Shown here: in pieces, positions 1 through 9,956 of the stretch
Numbering within the stretch: the first letter of the stretch is position 1
Layout of the letters: the number at the start of each line of letters is the position of its first letter
DNA from: Struthio camelus
Taxonomy: Eukaryota > Chordata > Aves > Struthioniformes > Struthionidae
Length of the DNA stretch: 64,000 nt
NCBI RefSeq assembly: GCF_040807025.1
Contig: NC_090944.1
Span: 5,856,068-5,920,067 of the forward strand
Reading direction: 5' to 3'
The notes under the pieces: generated by a model
The model's database searches: none
What the model saw: only the letters and a program-made list of their open reading frames with translations
What the model was told of the DNA's origin: nothing
Position numbers and translations under genes: made by a program

Positions 1-26
1 AGGCAGCGCTCTCTTGGGCTGTGCAG

Positions 27-1292
27 GGGCCTCGCGGCAGTGCTGGCAGCCTGGGCAACGGCAGCGTGGACGAGCCCGGAGGTGAGCAGCACCGGCCCAG
101 AGCGTAGGCGCGCTCGGCAGCGCCTCCCGGCCAAGACAGCCCAGCGCCGCCAGCGCCCACCGCCCTCGGCCCCAGCTGGGGCTCCGCCGATGGGCTGCCC
201 TCGCTCACTGCCTCTCTGCCTCCTCTTCCAGCAGCCTCCTTCCTGCCCACGGTGGACACGCAGGACTGTGCAGCCAGCCGGCAGGCAGGGTAAGCGGAGG
301 CCTGGCCTGCAGGGGGGCTGCCCCACAGCCCTGGCCAGGCCCACCGCAGGCAAGAGCCCGATGCAGCCCAGAGCCACAGACCTGCGCCTGGCCTGGGCCC
401 CCCAAAGAGCAGGGCATGGCATGGCTAGGGCTGGGGTCGACGCACGGGATGCCCAGGACATGCCGCATGCCTGCTGCTCACCAACTGGGAAGCCCCTTTG
501 CTCCTTGCCCACTGCTGCAGCCCTGGCCCCAGCGCCCCCTCCGCCCGCACCCTGGCACCCTTTGGCGTCTGCCGCTGCAACCAGGGCTTCCCCCTGGGGC
601 AGCCAAGGCAGCCTCCTCACCTCCTCACCTCCTTTCTCCCTCCCAGGCTCACAAGCGAGGACACCTTGCCCCCTCGCCACCTCCTGCCCACCTCCGAGCC
701 GGACACGGATGGATGGAAGTTGGATGGCCCTCTCCCACTGCCACCAACCTCCATCCTGCTGGACGCTCCCCCAACACCTGCAGCAGTGCTGGGTGAGCTG
801 CTTGTGCCCACAGCCCTCCCGCCATCCCCACCACGCAGGCGGGTCCGCTTTGGGCGCAACCAGACCGTGTTGCTGAGCGAGGAAGGTCACGAGCTGCTGG
901 ACTGCCTCCCCAAAGCCCCACACCTCGACTGGCCAGCCCACATCCCGCGCCGGTCCATCCTGCACTGTGCCTGGGCACCCGTCCCGCTGGCAGGGGAAGG
1001 CACAGTGCGGCCACTTTCACCCGCCGGGCAGTCCGAGGACGAAGAGGACGAGGAGCCAGCGTGTGCCACCTCCCTGCAGCGCTGGCCCACCATGCAGCTC
1101 TGGAGCCCACCACCGGAGGCGCCCTCCCCTCCCGCTGCAGCCGCCGGCTGCACAGCGGCCCTGGCCTGCCTGCTCTGCCCAGCCTGCCCTGCAGGCGCCT
1201 TCAGAGGGCTGCGCAAGGGCCTCCGCAGATGCGCCTCCTTCCTGCGAGGGCCACGGCGAGTGCTGAGGAGGCGCCAGGCAAGGGCCAGCTGA
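27..1292 (+). CDS. Unrecognised four-exon gene, copy A (5'-truncated by window)
   Basis: Exons 2 to 4 of a small spliced gene are inferred at 27-81, 232-289 and 647-1292. Exon 1, which carries the start codon, lies before the window. Splice sites are canonical: acceptor ...tgtgcag/ggg, donor cggag/gtgagc, acceptor ttccag/cag, donor gcagg/gtaagc, acceptor ccctcccag/gct. Intron phases (0, 1, 2) join into one open frame ending in TGA at 1290-1292. The product keeps the same features as the complete copy at 8064-9698: an RVRF motif, a conserved EGHELLDCLPK block, an acidic SEDEEDEE run and an Arg-rich tail. I do not recognise the family and assign no function. The exon model is inference; the long terminal frame is directly visible. 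Confidence 0.6.
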
Positions 1293-1384
1293 TTGGGGCC
1301 AGCAGCAGGCTCCGCGCCTGGGCAGAGGTGCCAGTAACCAGCGCCCGCGGAGCTAGACGCCTTCGCCACCTCCGGGCCAGCGTC

Positions 1385-1390
1385 AATAAA
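1385..1390 (+). other. Poly(A) signal AATAAA, gene copy A
   Basis: A canonical AATAAA hexamer lies 93 bp after the stop codon of gene copy A, in the context cgtcaataaacct. It is conserved at the same place in copies B and C, which supports a real 3' end here. About 160 bp later the GVIN1-like pseudogene begins. Confidence 0.6.
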
Positions 1391-1550
1391 CCTCTGAGCA
1401 AGACTCTGCGGGAGGCGAGAGTGAAACACCATGTGAAGTGAAAAGAAGGCGGCGCAGGAATGCTCCCTGAGTCTTAGGAAGCCAGCCGTTCCCCGAACTC
1501 AGGCTTTCCTGCTCCTGACAGGGCTGAGTAGAGCAGCAACATGCAAAAAC

Positions 1551-4500
1551 ATGTCTCCAGAACAGAAGTTTAAATGCTTAGCTCAGATGAACCATCACAT
1601 AGGAAACTGGCTGTCAGAAGAAGTCCGTGAGATCCTTACAAAGCGCGGTGGATGTGATCCTGGGGGCGCTCTGGAGCAAGATCTGAATTCCCCTGTGAAT
1701 GGAGACTATGTAGCCTCCAACAGTGATCTGCAGAAAGAAGTTGTAAAACAGGGGAGAATTGATATTGGTCAGGGGGCTGAGCAGAAAGATTCATCCAAGC
1801 CATCACCCTCAGCAGAACAGTGGGAGGATCCTAAAAGGAATGAGCGTTCCAGAGGCCAAGAGGTCCTCCACTTGATCAAACAACCGGGACGAGAAAATTG
1901 CTACGCAAGTAAAAGGGGGAGGGCAGATCTTCAGGTTATCGACAAGACTGCCCTGTGTGACAGCCAGCCCAGGATTGGCAGTGAATACCCCTTCCATTTT
2001 CGGCACAAGCTGCTGATGCTGGACTACCGTGGAAGGTATCTGGTTTGCCAGGAGCATGGCAAAGCAAAAGAAGGCGTTCTGAGCACTCCGAATGCAACAA
2101 GCCTTGGCGCTGAGTGCTCAGATAGTGCCTCAGATATTGACAGTGAGTTTTTCAATGCTGAGCGTGAAGAAGGGGATGCCTCTGTTACAGCAGGTCTGAC
2201 ACACATACATGCCATGGACCTCCAGGTGGCGATGTTTCATGGTGCCCATGATTTCACGAGACAGTACATTTCAACAAACCTCGCTTTGTGCCACTTGGTG
2301 CTCCCCCTCCTGCTACCAAATCCATGCACCGCACCAAGAGAGTTCCCTCAGCCAAGTTAAAAAGAGCTGGAAAGGGACGGAACAATTGGGAAAGCAGACC
2401 ACAATTCAGAGGAGCAGACCACAATTCAGAGGCACAAAAACAAACCGATTGATCAGGCAGACACACTCATGGTGTCCTTCATACGGATCGGGAGTTCTCC
2501 TTCCTCTTCCAAGGCTCAGCTCCTGAATGCTCTGCCGACTAAACACAAACACGACACTTTCTTCCATCGACATTGCAAAGGCAGCACCAAAGGCTGTCTT
2601 CTAATGACAGGTGTTGTGCAGATCTCTTGGTCCTGTGCCAGTGGCAGTGCTGATGACACTTTTGACGGCTGTGTTGCTTTTTGTAACCTGCATGGAGATG
2701 CTAGAGGTCATGAACAACAATTGCCGTTTTTACAGCAGATCTCTTCTGTGAAGGAGGCTCTCAGTTAGCTGAGTCTGACCAGAGTGACAAGAAAGGCATG
2801 AACATTGTACGTGACCTGTGGCAGTCTCAAAAGCCTTTGATTTGTCTTTTCACTGAAGAAGAGAATGTTGCATGTGGCCGATCTAGCCAGAATGTAAAAA
2901 GAGGTATCCAGAACAGAAACACAGCAGAATTAGTAGAGGAGCTGATAAAAACAATCAGAGACCTGCTAGCAAGGTGAAACAACCTCTTAAGGCTTGATGC
3001 TTGTCAGGACACAGCTCGCCAACGTGGATTTATTGTGGCTAAAGAGGCAGAAGAGTGTGTGAGAGCCAAAGCAAAGGCAAGAACCTTGGTGGGATTCTTG
3101 ACAAAGGAGAAATTGTGTTTGAGATCAAATCACAGCTACTGCCTCTTCAAGGACAACTATGGATGGTACCCATGGTGTAAAAAGGAGAAAGAGCTCCCCC
3201 GCTTGCAGGAAAAGAGGAACAAGAACATAGAACATCATGGGAGCCAAACTGAGCCAGAGAAGTGTGCAGGACGAAGAAAGCAACTCGACAGAGCGTTCCC
3301 CCTCAAGCAGCTGATGAAATCAGTCCTCGCTTTTCTCCAGGCACAGGCAAGAGACACCAAGAAATACTTGCTGCAGTGGAGGAAGGTCTTTAGGGATGAC
3401 CTGTCCTCTGAGCACTTGGAGGAACTTCAGAAAGAGTATCATCAGTGATGGTATCAAATCCTGGAAATAAAGAAAAGCAAGGAAAAAACCACTCTGAAAA
3501 CAGCATTGATGAATAAGTTAGAAGCCCTCTCCAACTCAGTCAATGATTCATCCATTGGTCTCAAGCGTCTTTTGAGAGAAGTAGGGCAGATTCGTGAAGC
3601 TCTAGAATCCTTGAACTCAAAAGATGAATGTTTTTGCAAACTACCTGAAGTGGCAGTCGATCTGATGGTTTCAGGGTATGCCCTTGAAGTGGTGGATGGT
3701 GATGCTTCGTCTGTACGGTGACGATGGCTTGGGGCAATCTTTGACAAGTTAATTGAGAAGCTAGGGGAGAGAAGAGTGTTTGTTCTCTCAGTGCTTGGCA
3801 TCCAGAGCCCGGGGAAGTCAAGCCTGCTGAATGCCATGTTTGGTCTGCAGTGGAACGTCAGTGCGGGGAGAGGCACGCGGGGAGCGTTTATGCAGCTGCT
3901 TCAGGTGGACAAGAAACCCCAAGAGGCCGTGGACTTTGATTACAGGCTGATTGTTGACACAGCAGGACTTTGTGCCATGGAGGTGGCCAATAAGCAGTCA
4001 CTTAATGATGACAATGAGCTAGCCACCTTTGGCATTGGCATTGGCAACATGACTCTGATCAATATCTTGGGAGAAAATCCTGGAGACATGCAAGATGTCC
4101 TTCAGCTAGCTGGGCAGGCTTTTCTCCGGATGAAGCAAGTCAATCTTTCGCCAAGCTGCTGCTTTGTGCACCACAATGTTGGAGAAATAACTGCCCAGGA
4201 ACAAAACATGCAAGCACAAAGACGCCTGCAGGAAAAGCTGGAGGAAATGGCAGGGACAGCCACCCAGCCGCCCAGCAGGCATTCTGCCATGTCACCCACA
4301 GTCACTACTTTGCTCACCTCTGGGTGGCAAGGAAACCCACCCATGGCCCCACCCAACCCCCCACACAGCCAGCACGTGCAGCAGTTAAAGAGCACAATTC
4401 TCCAAGCTGCCAAGAAGGGATCGCAGGGCACTATTTCAAGGCTCTCGAGCTTGAAAGTTCGTATGAGTGACTTGTGGAAGGCTCTGCTGAATGAAAAGTT

Positions 4501-5142
4501 TGTTTTCCCTTTCCAAAACACTCGGGAAGTTGCCGCAGACAACAGCTTAGGAACAACCGACAGCCAGTGGACCTGGCAGCTGGGGAGCCACATCCTAGAC
4601 TTGCAAATGAAACGGAACAATCGGATTAGAAAGGGAGACGTTCCGCATGTGACCCGAAGAAGCCTTATGGAGGAAGTGCAAGATAAATATGAGACCCTCT
4701 GGAAAGGCTTGGAACCGTATTTCAGGGAAGATGACGCCAGTGGGCTTTTGATTCAGCGGAAAGCAAGCATTGAAAATCAACCGCAAGATCTGAGAGAAGC
4801 ACTTGTGGAAGAGACACAGAGAAAGTCTGCCGAGTTCATTGAACGGGAGAAGAATCCGAGCAAAGGGCATCAGAAGAAGCCAGAATGTGAACACGAGCTT
4901 GTCAAGAGAAGGCAACTGGTGGCTTTGTCGCTAAAGAAGGAAGAGCTGCATGAAGAAAAGCTGAGGCAACACTTGGCTAGCCTCTGGAAACAATGGCTCT
5001 ACAAAGTATCTTCCAGTGCACCTCCTCCTGCAGAACCAAACATAAACCTCCCTAGTGAGACCACTCTGCTGGAACATTTCAAGCAAGAGCCAAACAGAGA
5101 GGAAGAAATAAAATGCTTCTTGCCAAAGGATGCATTTCCCAT
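1551..5142 (+). pseudogene. GVIN1: GVIN1-like very large GTPase pseudogene, copy A (N-terminal and GTPase part)
   Basis: Translated segments resemble the interferon-induced very large GTPase family in the correct order. They are an SPEQKF start region with HKLLMLDYRG and LPLLLPNPCT blocks (1551-2360); an SFIRIGSSPSSSK block (2469-2768); a helical region with DLWQSQKPLICLFTEEEN (about 2765-3448); and the P-loop domain. In the P-loop domain G1 is GIQSPGKS (3797-3820) and G3 is DTAG (3956-3967), followed by MAPPNP and helical C-terminal sections to about 5142. Visible lesions are TAA at 2358-2360, a 20-bp tandem duplication at 2393-2432, a frameshift at about 2765, and in-frame TGA codons at 2975-2977, 3446-3448 and 3719-3721. 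The family normally encodes over 2,000 residues in one giant exon; here the 5' part is missing and the 3' part breaks off at 5142. Family assignment comes from my recognition of motifs. The gene is not functional as a full protein. Confidence 0.85.
2393..2432 (+). repeat. 20-bp tandem duplication inside GVIN1 pseudogene
   Basis: The 20-mer agcagaccacaattcagagg occurs twice in immediate succession (2393-2412 and 2413-2432). Twenty is not a multiple of three, so it shifts the reading frame. It is one of the lesions shared by all three duplicated units and so is older than the segmental duplication. Confidence 0.9.
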
Positions 5143-5285
5143 GGCATCCCTTGCAGGCAGTGCAAGAGATCATTGCTGCTGGAAGCTGCATTTCATTTCA
5201 TCCCTTTGTATTTCAGATGCTAGTCGTACTTCCCAAAACATGTCTACAATAAACTCGCGGGCTAGCCTTCTGGTCAGGGTGTCTG
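5143..5285 (+). other. Grafted GVIN1 3'-flank sequence between pseudogene and minisatellite (unit 1)
   Basis: From about 5143 the sequence stops matching GVIN1 coding sequence. Instead it matches the region just downstream of the GVIN1 C-terminal relic (25058-25169). Shared landmarks are ggcatcccttgc, gctggaagctgcatttcatt and the pyrimidine-rich tttgtNtttcag stretch. An internal deletion or template switch must have joined the middle of the gene to a 3' end. An AATAAA occurs at 5248-5253, where the other region has AATCAA. The minisatellite follows at the sequence gtctgctggtgctggg. Confidence 0.75.
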
Positions 5286-6447
5286 CTGGTGCTGGGCTTG
5301 TGGCGGGGGTGCCGAGGGGATCTGGGCGTTGTGTTGGGGGTGCTGGTCTTGTCGTGGGGGGTGCAGAGGGGAGTTGGTCCTTGTGTTGGGGGTGCTGGTC
5401 TTTGTTTTGAGGTGCAGAGGGGATCTGGACCTTGTGTTGGGGGTGCTGAGGGGATCTGGGTGTTGTTGTGGGGGTGCTTAGAGGAGGTGGGCCTTGTGTT
5501 GGGGGTGCTGGTCTTGTCATGGGGGTGCAGAAGGGATCAGGGCATTGTGTTGGGGGTGCTGGTCTTTGTTCTGGGGTGCTGAGGGGATCTGGACATTGTG
5601 TTGGGGGTGCTCAGGGGATTTGGATGTTGTTGTGGGGGTGCTTAGAGGAGGTGGGCCTTGTGTTGGGTGTGCTGGGTTTGTTGTGGGGGTGGAGAGGGGA
5701 TCAGGGCCTTGTTTTTGGGGTGCTGGGCCTTGTTTTGGGAGTGCTGGGGTTGTCGTGGGGGTGCTGAGGGGATCAGGGCATTGTGTTGGGGGTGCTGGGC
5801 CTTGTTTTGGGAGTGCTGGGCTTGTTGTGGGGGTGCAGAGGGGATCAGGGCATTGTGTTGGGGGTGCTGGGCCTTGTGTTGGGGGTGCTGGGCTTGTCGT
5901 GGGGGTCCTGAGTGGTCATGGTGTTGTGTTGGGGGTGGTGGGCGTTGTTTTGGGAGAACTATGCTTGTTTTTGGGGTGCTTAGGGGATCTGGGCATTGTA
6001 TTGGGGGTCTGGGCTTGTTGTGGCGGTGCAGAGGGGAACTGGGTCTTGTCATGGGGGTGCTGAGGGAATGCTCGGCCTTGTAATGGGGGTGCTGGGCTTG
6101 TCGTGGGGATGCTGAGGGGATCTGGGCCTTTTCATGGGGGTGCTGAGGGTATGCTCGGCCTTGTAATGGGGGTGGTGGGCTTGTCAGGGGGGTGCTGAGG
6201 GGATCTGGGCCTTGTTTTTGGGGTGTGGGCCTTGTTTTGGGGGTAGTGGGCTTGTCGTAAGGGTGCTGAGGGGATCTGGGCCTTGTATTGGGGATGGACA
6301 GGCGATGTGGGCCTTGTCTTGGGAGTGCTGAGGGGATCTGGGCCTTGTTTTCGGGGTACGGTGGGGATCTGGGCATTGTTTTGGGTGTGCTGGGCCTTGT
6401 CATGGGGGTGTTGAGGGGATCTAGGCCTTTTTTTGGGGGTGCGGAGA
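5286..6447 (+). repeat. G-rich minisatellite block (unit 1)
   Basis: About 1.16 kb is made of variants of GGTGCTGGGCCTTGTGTTGGG (about 21 bp). These are interspersed with a longer form of about 31 bp containing an extra GAGGGGATCT-type segment after GGTGCT. The G-rich strand is the plus strand. It is the reverse complement of the monomer family filling 29962-64000. The apparent open frames here are compositional, not genes. Confidence 0.93.
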
Positions 6448-6640
6448 GGGTTCCGGAGCACTCGACCAGGTTGCCCAGAGAGATTGTGGAGTCTCCTTCC
6501 CTGGAGATATTCAAAAGCCCGCTGGCCCAATCCTGGGCAATATGCTCCAGAGGACCCTGGCTGAGCAGGGGGGGTTGGACTCCAGGATCTCCGGAGGTCC
6601 CTTCCAACCTCCACCATTCTGTGAGCCTGTGATTCTGTGA
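6448..6640 (+). mobile_element. CR1 LINE 3'-end fragment (unit 1)
   Basis: The sequence contains hallmark pieces of the 3' end of avian CR1 non-LTR retrotransposons: ggttgcccagagag, ggagatattcaaaa, a gagcagggggg/ttggactcc stretch, ggtcccttccaacctccacc, and the terminal ATTCTGTGA-type repeat ending at 6640. It is severely 5'-truncated, as usual for CR1, with no open reading frame. It abuts the minisatellite directly. The same insertion is present in all three units, so it predates the segmental duplication. Confidence 0.92.
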
Positions 6641-6965
6641 AATGTTAAGGCTAAAATTTTAACACTCACATCCCAGAAGTTTTCTTTTCCTTTCTTCTCA
6701 GAATTTGTTCCCATCGATGGTTGAGCCCATCACACACCTCCCACAATCACCTGTAATGTGCTCATGTAGTGTTCCAATGCTATAGGTCCTATGGATTGGC
6801 ATGGGGTTGGTTCACCTAGTTGATTTAAACCAGTTGAGGGAATGGTTAGAACGTACAGCTAGCAATCTGGTTTTGGAGCTAAGGAAAGGTTTTGCACATT
6901 GAGTGACTACTCCCCAAATTACAGCTTGGTTGCCACTGCCCACGCACACAGGGAGCCCCATTCCC
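6641..6965 (+). other. Unclassified spacer (unit 1)
   Basis: This is about 325 bp of unique-looking sequence with ordinary base composition. A short open segment at about 6895-6965 reads TTPQITAWLP in one frame and continues as open sequence only in unit 3. I see no RNA gene or intact coding region. It could be part of a decayed retroelement, but this is unproven. Confidence 0.5.
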
Positions 6966-6973
6966 ATTTCACC

Positions 6974-7103
6974 CCAGAAAGCTCCCCGCAGGCATGCTGC
7001 AAATGGCTTGTGTGCCGTTTCCGCTCACAATTGCAACAAGATTGCTGTGCACAATTGGAGGGCAAAGGAGCAACCCCTCCAGAAGGGGAAAAGTGCCCAA
7101 AGA
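6974..7103 (+). pseudogene. GVIN1: Scrap of GVIN1 C-terminus (unit 1)
   Basis: This 130-bp piece matches 24836-24965 in unit 3 without indels and encodes the CKWLVCRFRSQL region near the GVIN1 C-terminus. It is what remains after a deletion of about 1.59 kb that removed everything between 23234 and about 24830 of the unit 3 arrangement. After 7103 homology to the GVIN1 tail ends and GC-rich sequence upstream of the next gene copy begins. Confidence 0.8.
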
Positions 7104-8063
7104 AAGAACGAGCCACGGGCTCGGCATGGGCTTGTCAGGGACGACTCTGGGCTTTGGTTGGGCTTTGTGCTGGCGGGAGCTGTGTTGGGGCTGGCCTTGG
7201 CGGGCTGCGCCTTGTTGGGGTTTGGGTGAGAGCAGCGTCAGGTGGGGCCTGGGGGTGCCCTGGCAGACCAGGTGTGTGGAAGTGATGTCGCCATGGCATC
7301 ACAATGCCGGGGTCTTTCTGGAGGTGGGGCTGGGGGAAGTGCCGCTGTCACTTTGCCTGCGAGCGAGCGAGCGAGCGAGTGTGCGAGCGAGTGCGCGAGC
7401 AGGTGGAGAGCGTGGCGTTGAGCTGGGGCGAAGGAGCGAGGCAGCGGGGTAAGAGCTGGCTCCTTCCGTCTCTCTGCAGTCTCTCCTCCCCTCGGGGCGC
7501 TCTCCCTGGCTTTGTCGCCCCCCCAGCGCCCACCACCCGCTGCACGCTCCCTCGGTGGGCACAAGTGCCACAATCAGGCAAACGTCCCCGCCGCGAAGTC
7601 CAGCCACGCTCGGGCACCATTCTGCGCCCTTGCTGCTCACCACCCGGTGTCCCCGCGTCACACATGGGAAAGCAGTGGCGGGAGCGGGCAGCCAGGCAAG
7701 GCCGACGGAGTGAGGGCACCGTGCCCTGCTTTTTGCAGAGTTGCTCTCGGCGGCCTTTGGCTCTTCTCCTGGTGTCAGATTGACGCTGTCGATCTTGGGG
7801 TGCGGAGGAGCGTGCACAGGGTGAGCGGCAGAGCAGAGCAGAGCGGTCAGGGTCGGGGGAGGTTGGTGGAGGGGCGTTGGAGGGGCGGTGGGGAGCAGGG
7901 CTTTGGGGGCTGCTGGTCTGCCTTGGTCGGGGAGGGGGAGGGTGGCTGCAAGGGGCGGCGTGCTCAGAGGTGGGTGCTGTGTTTTGGGTGGCACTCTTGG
8001 AGCAGGACGTGGAGGCGGAGCGCTGAGCAGGCTGCACGCTCGCGGCGCGCTTCCGGTGGCGGC
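7104..8063 (+). promoter_or_regulatory. GC-rich, CpG-containing 5' flank of gene copy B
   Basis: About 960 bp of GC-rich sequence lies between the GVIN1 scrap and the start codon of gene copy B. It includes a gcga simple repeat (about 7362-7385) and potential 5'-UTR splice donors such as cggggtaagagc near 7448 and cagggtgagcgg near 7820. No TATA box is obvious. A frame stays open upstream of the ATG, but its composition looks non-coding. The placement suggests a CpG-island type promoter, which is inference. The same block precedes copy C at 15510-16469. Confidence 0.45.
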
Positions 8064-9698
8064 ATGGAGCCTCGGAGGCTGAGCGTCGTGGGCGAGTTTG
8101 TGGTGCTGAGCCTTTTTGTGGTGTGCCTGGCCCACATGCCCTCGGTCGTCAACGTCCTCATGATCCTGTGCATAGCGGTGGTGTTGGTGCCGGCGGGGAA
8201 AAGGCTCTGGCCCAAGGTAGGAGTCAGCCTGGGCATGGCCCCGAGCTGGCGCGGGCAGCGAGAGGGCTGAGGCCGCGGCAGCACCTGCAGCAAGGGCAGC
8301 CTGACGGTGCTGCGCGCAAGCCTGCCTCCAGCCTCAGCTCTGCGTGCCCCGCGCAGCCCTTCCGCGAGCAGGGCGCCTCTTGGCGCAGCGTGGATGCTCG
8401 CCACTAAGGCAGCGCTCTCTTGGGCTGTGCAGGGGCCTCGCGGCAGTGCTGGCAGCCTGGGCAACGGCAGCGTGGACGAGCCCGGAGGTGAGCAGCACCG
8501 GCCCAGAGCGTAGGCGCGCTCGGCAGCGCCTCCCGGCCAAGACAGCCCAGCGCCGCCAGCGCCCACCGCCCTCGGCCCCAGCTGGGGCTCCGCCGACGGG
8601 CTGCCCTCGCTCACTGCCTCTCTGCCTCCTCTTCCAGCAGCCTCCTTCCTGCCCACGGTGGACACGCAGGACTGTGCAGCCAGCCGGCAGGCAGGGTAAG
8701 CGGAGGCCTGGCCTGCAGGGGGGCTGCCCCACAGCCCTGGCCAGGCCCACCGCAGGCAAGAGCCCGATGCAGCCCAGAGCCACAGACCTGCGCCTGGCCT
8801 GGGCCCCCCAAAGAGCAGGGCATGGCATGGCTAGGGCTGGGGTCGACGCACGGGATGCCCAGGACATGCCGCATGCCTGCTGCTCACCAACTGGGAAGCC
8901 CCTTTGCTCCTTGCCCACTGCTGCAGCCCTGGCCCCAGCGCCCCCTCCGCCCGCACCCTGGCACCCTTTGGCGTCTGCCGCTGCAACCAGGGCTTCCCCC
9001 TGGGGCAGCCAAGGCAGCCTCCTCACCTCCTCACCTCCTTTCTCCCTCCCAGGCTCACAAGCGAGGACACCTTGCCCCCTCGCCACCTCCTGCCCACCTC
9101 CGAGCCGGACACGGATGGATGGAAGTTGGATGGCCCTCTCCCACTGCCACCAACCTCCATCCTGCTGGACGCTCCCCCAACACCTGCAGCAGTGCTGGGT
9201 GAGCTGCTTGTGCCCACAGCCCTCCCGCCATCCCCACCACGCAGGCGGGTCCGCTTTGGGCGCAACCAGACCGTGTTGCTGAGCGAGGAAGGTCACGAGC
9301 TGCTGGACTGCCTCCCCAAAGCCCCACACCTCGACTGGCCAGCCCACATCCCGCGCCGGTCCATCCTGCACTGTGCCTGGGCACCCGTCCCGCTGGCAGG
9401 GGAAGGCACAGTGCGGCCACTTTCACCCGCCGGGCAGTCCGAGGACGAAGAGGACGAGGAGCCAGCGTGTGCCACCTCCCTGCAGCGCTGGCCCACCATG
9501 CAGCTCTGGAGCCCACCACCGGAGGCGCCCTCCCCTCCCGCTGCAGCCGCCGGCTGCACAGCGGCCCTGGCCTGCCTGCTCTGCCCAGCCTGCCCTGCAG
9601 GCGCCTTCAGAGGGCTGCGCAAGGGCCTCCGCAGATGCGCCTCCTTCCTGCGAGGGCCACGGCGAGTGCTGAGGAGGCGCCAGGCAAGGGCCAGCTGA
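8064..9698 (+). CDS. Unrecognised four-exon membrane-anchored-type protein, copy B (complete)
   Basis: The model is exons 8064-8216, 8433-8487, 8638-8695 and 9053-9698, giving 303 residues. The ATG has a good Kozak context (GGCATGG). Donors are AAG/gtagga, GGAG/gtgagc and CAGG/gtaagc; acceptors end in gcag, ccag and ccag; phases 0, 1 and 2 are consistent. Residues 11-23 and 28-44 are strongly hydrophobic, separated by HMPS, suggesting a membrane hairpin or signal-anchor ending in KRLWPK. Exon 4 encodes a Pro-rich stretch, RVRF at residues 154-157 (fits the RVxF docking consensus of protein phosphatase 1), the block LLSEEGHELLDCLPK, an acidic run SEDEEDEE (218-225), a Cys-containing hydrophobic segment (about 257-274) and an Arg-rich tail (275-303). 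I do not recognise the family. AATAAA follows at 9791. Copies A and C keep the frame open, which supports a real gene. The PP1 link is only a motif match. Confidence 0.68.
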
Positions 9699-9790
9699 TT
9701 GGGGCCAGCAGCAGGCTCCGCGCCTGGGCAGAGGTGCCAGTAACCAGCGCCCGCGGAGCTAGACGCCTTCGCCACCTCCGGGCCAGCGTC

Positions 9791-9796
9791 AATAAA
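9791..9796 (+). other. Poly(A) signal AATAAA, gene copy B
   Basis: A canonical hexamer lies 93 bp after the stop codon of copy B, in the same context as in copies A and C. Confidence 0.6.
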
Positions 9797-9956
9797 CCTC
9801 TGAGCAAGACTCTGCGGGAGGCGAGAGTGAAACACCATGTGAAGTGAAAAGAAGGCGGCGCAGGAATGCTCCCTGAGTCTTAGGAAGCCAGCCGTTCCCC
9901 GAACTCAGGCTTTCCTGCTCCTGACAGGGCTGAGTAGAGCAGCAACATGCAAAAAC

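Larger units (their letters stand above)
1..8406 (+). repeat. Tandem segmental duplication, unit 1 of 3
   Basis: Position n in this unit matches position n+8406 almost base for base across the whole unit, including introns, pseudogene lesions, minisatellite and CR1. Only scattered substitutions were seen, for example at 184/8590, 2975-2977/11381-11383, and around 4199/12605. The unit edge is set arbitrarily by the window start, so the true duplication boundary may lie elsewhere. The near-identity of non-coding parts implies a recent duplication or ongoing gene conversion. Confidence 0.93.

Noticed and set aside
2975..3721. All in-frame stops in the GTPase middle segment are TGA, raising the idea of recoding.
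   Set aside because: Frameshifts, a TAA and truncations occur nearby, and no recoding element is visible. Ordinary pseudogene decay explains them.
5286..6447. Gly/Cys/Trp-rich open frames in the G-rich blocks.
   Set aside because: They exist in several frames at once, consist only of repeat translation, and change with monomer number between units.
7362..7400. gcga-rich simple repeat as a functional element.
   Set aside because: It is a short simple repeat in GC-rich DNA, identical in the duplicate unit, with no recognisable site beyond low complexity.
7512..8063. Open frame continuing upstream of the ATG at 8064.
   Set aside because: Composition looks like a CpG-rich flank, several frames are open there at once, and the ATG at 8064 has a strong Kozak context directly before the hydrophobic segment.
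8357..8407. Alternative second exon after a gcgcag acceptor, which would end the protein at about 67 residues (ending DARH, TAA at 8405-8407).
   Set aside because: It would give a short protein. Skipping it joins exon 1 to the 8433 exon in phase and leads to a long conserved frame in all copies. It could be a minor isoform, but nothing in the sequence requires it.
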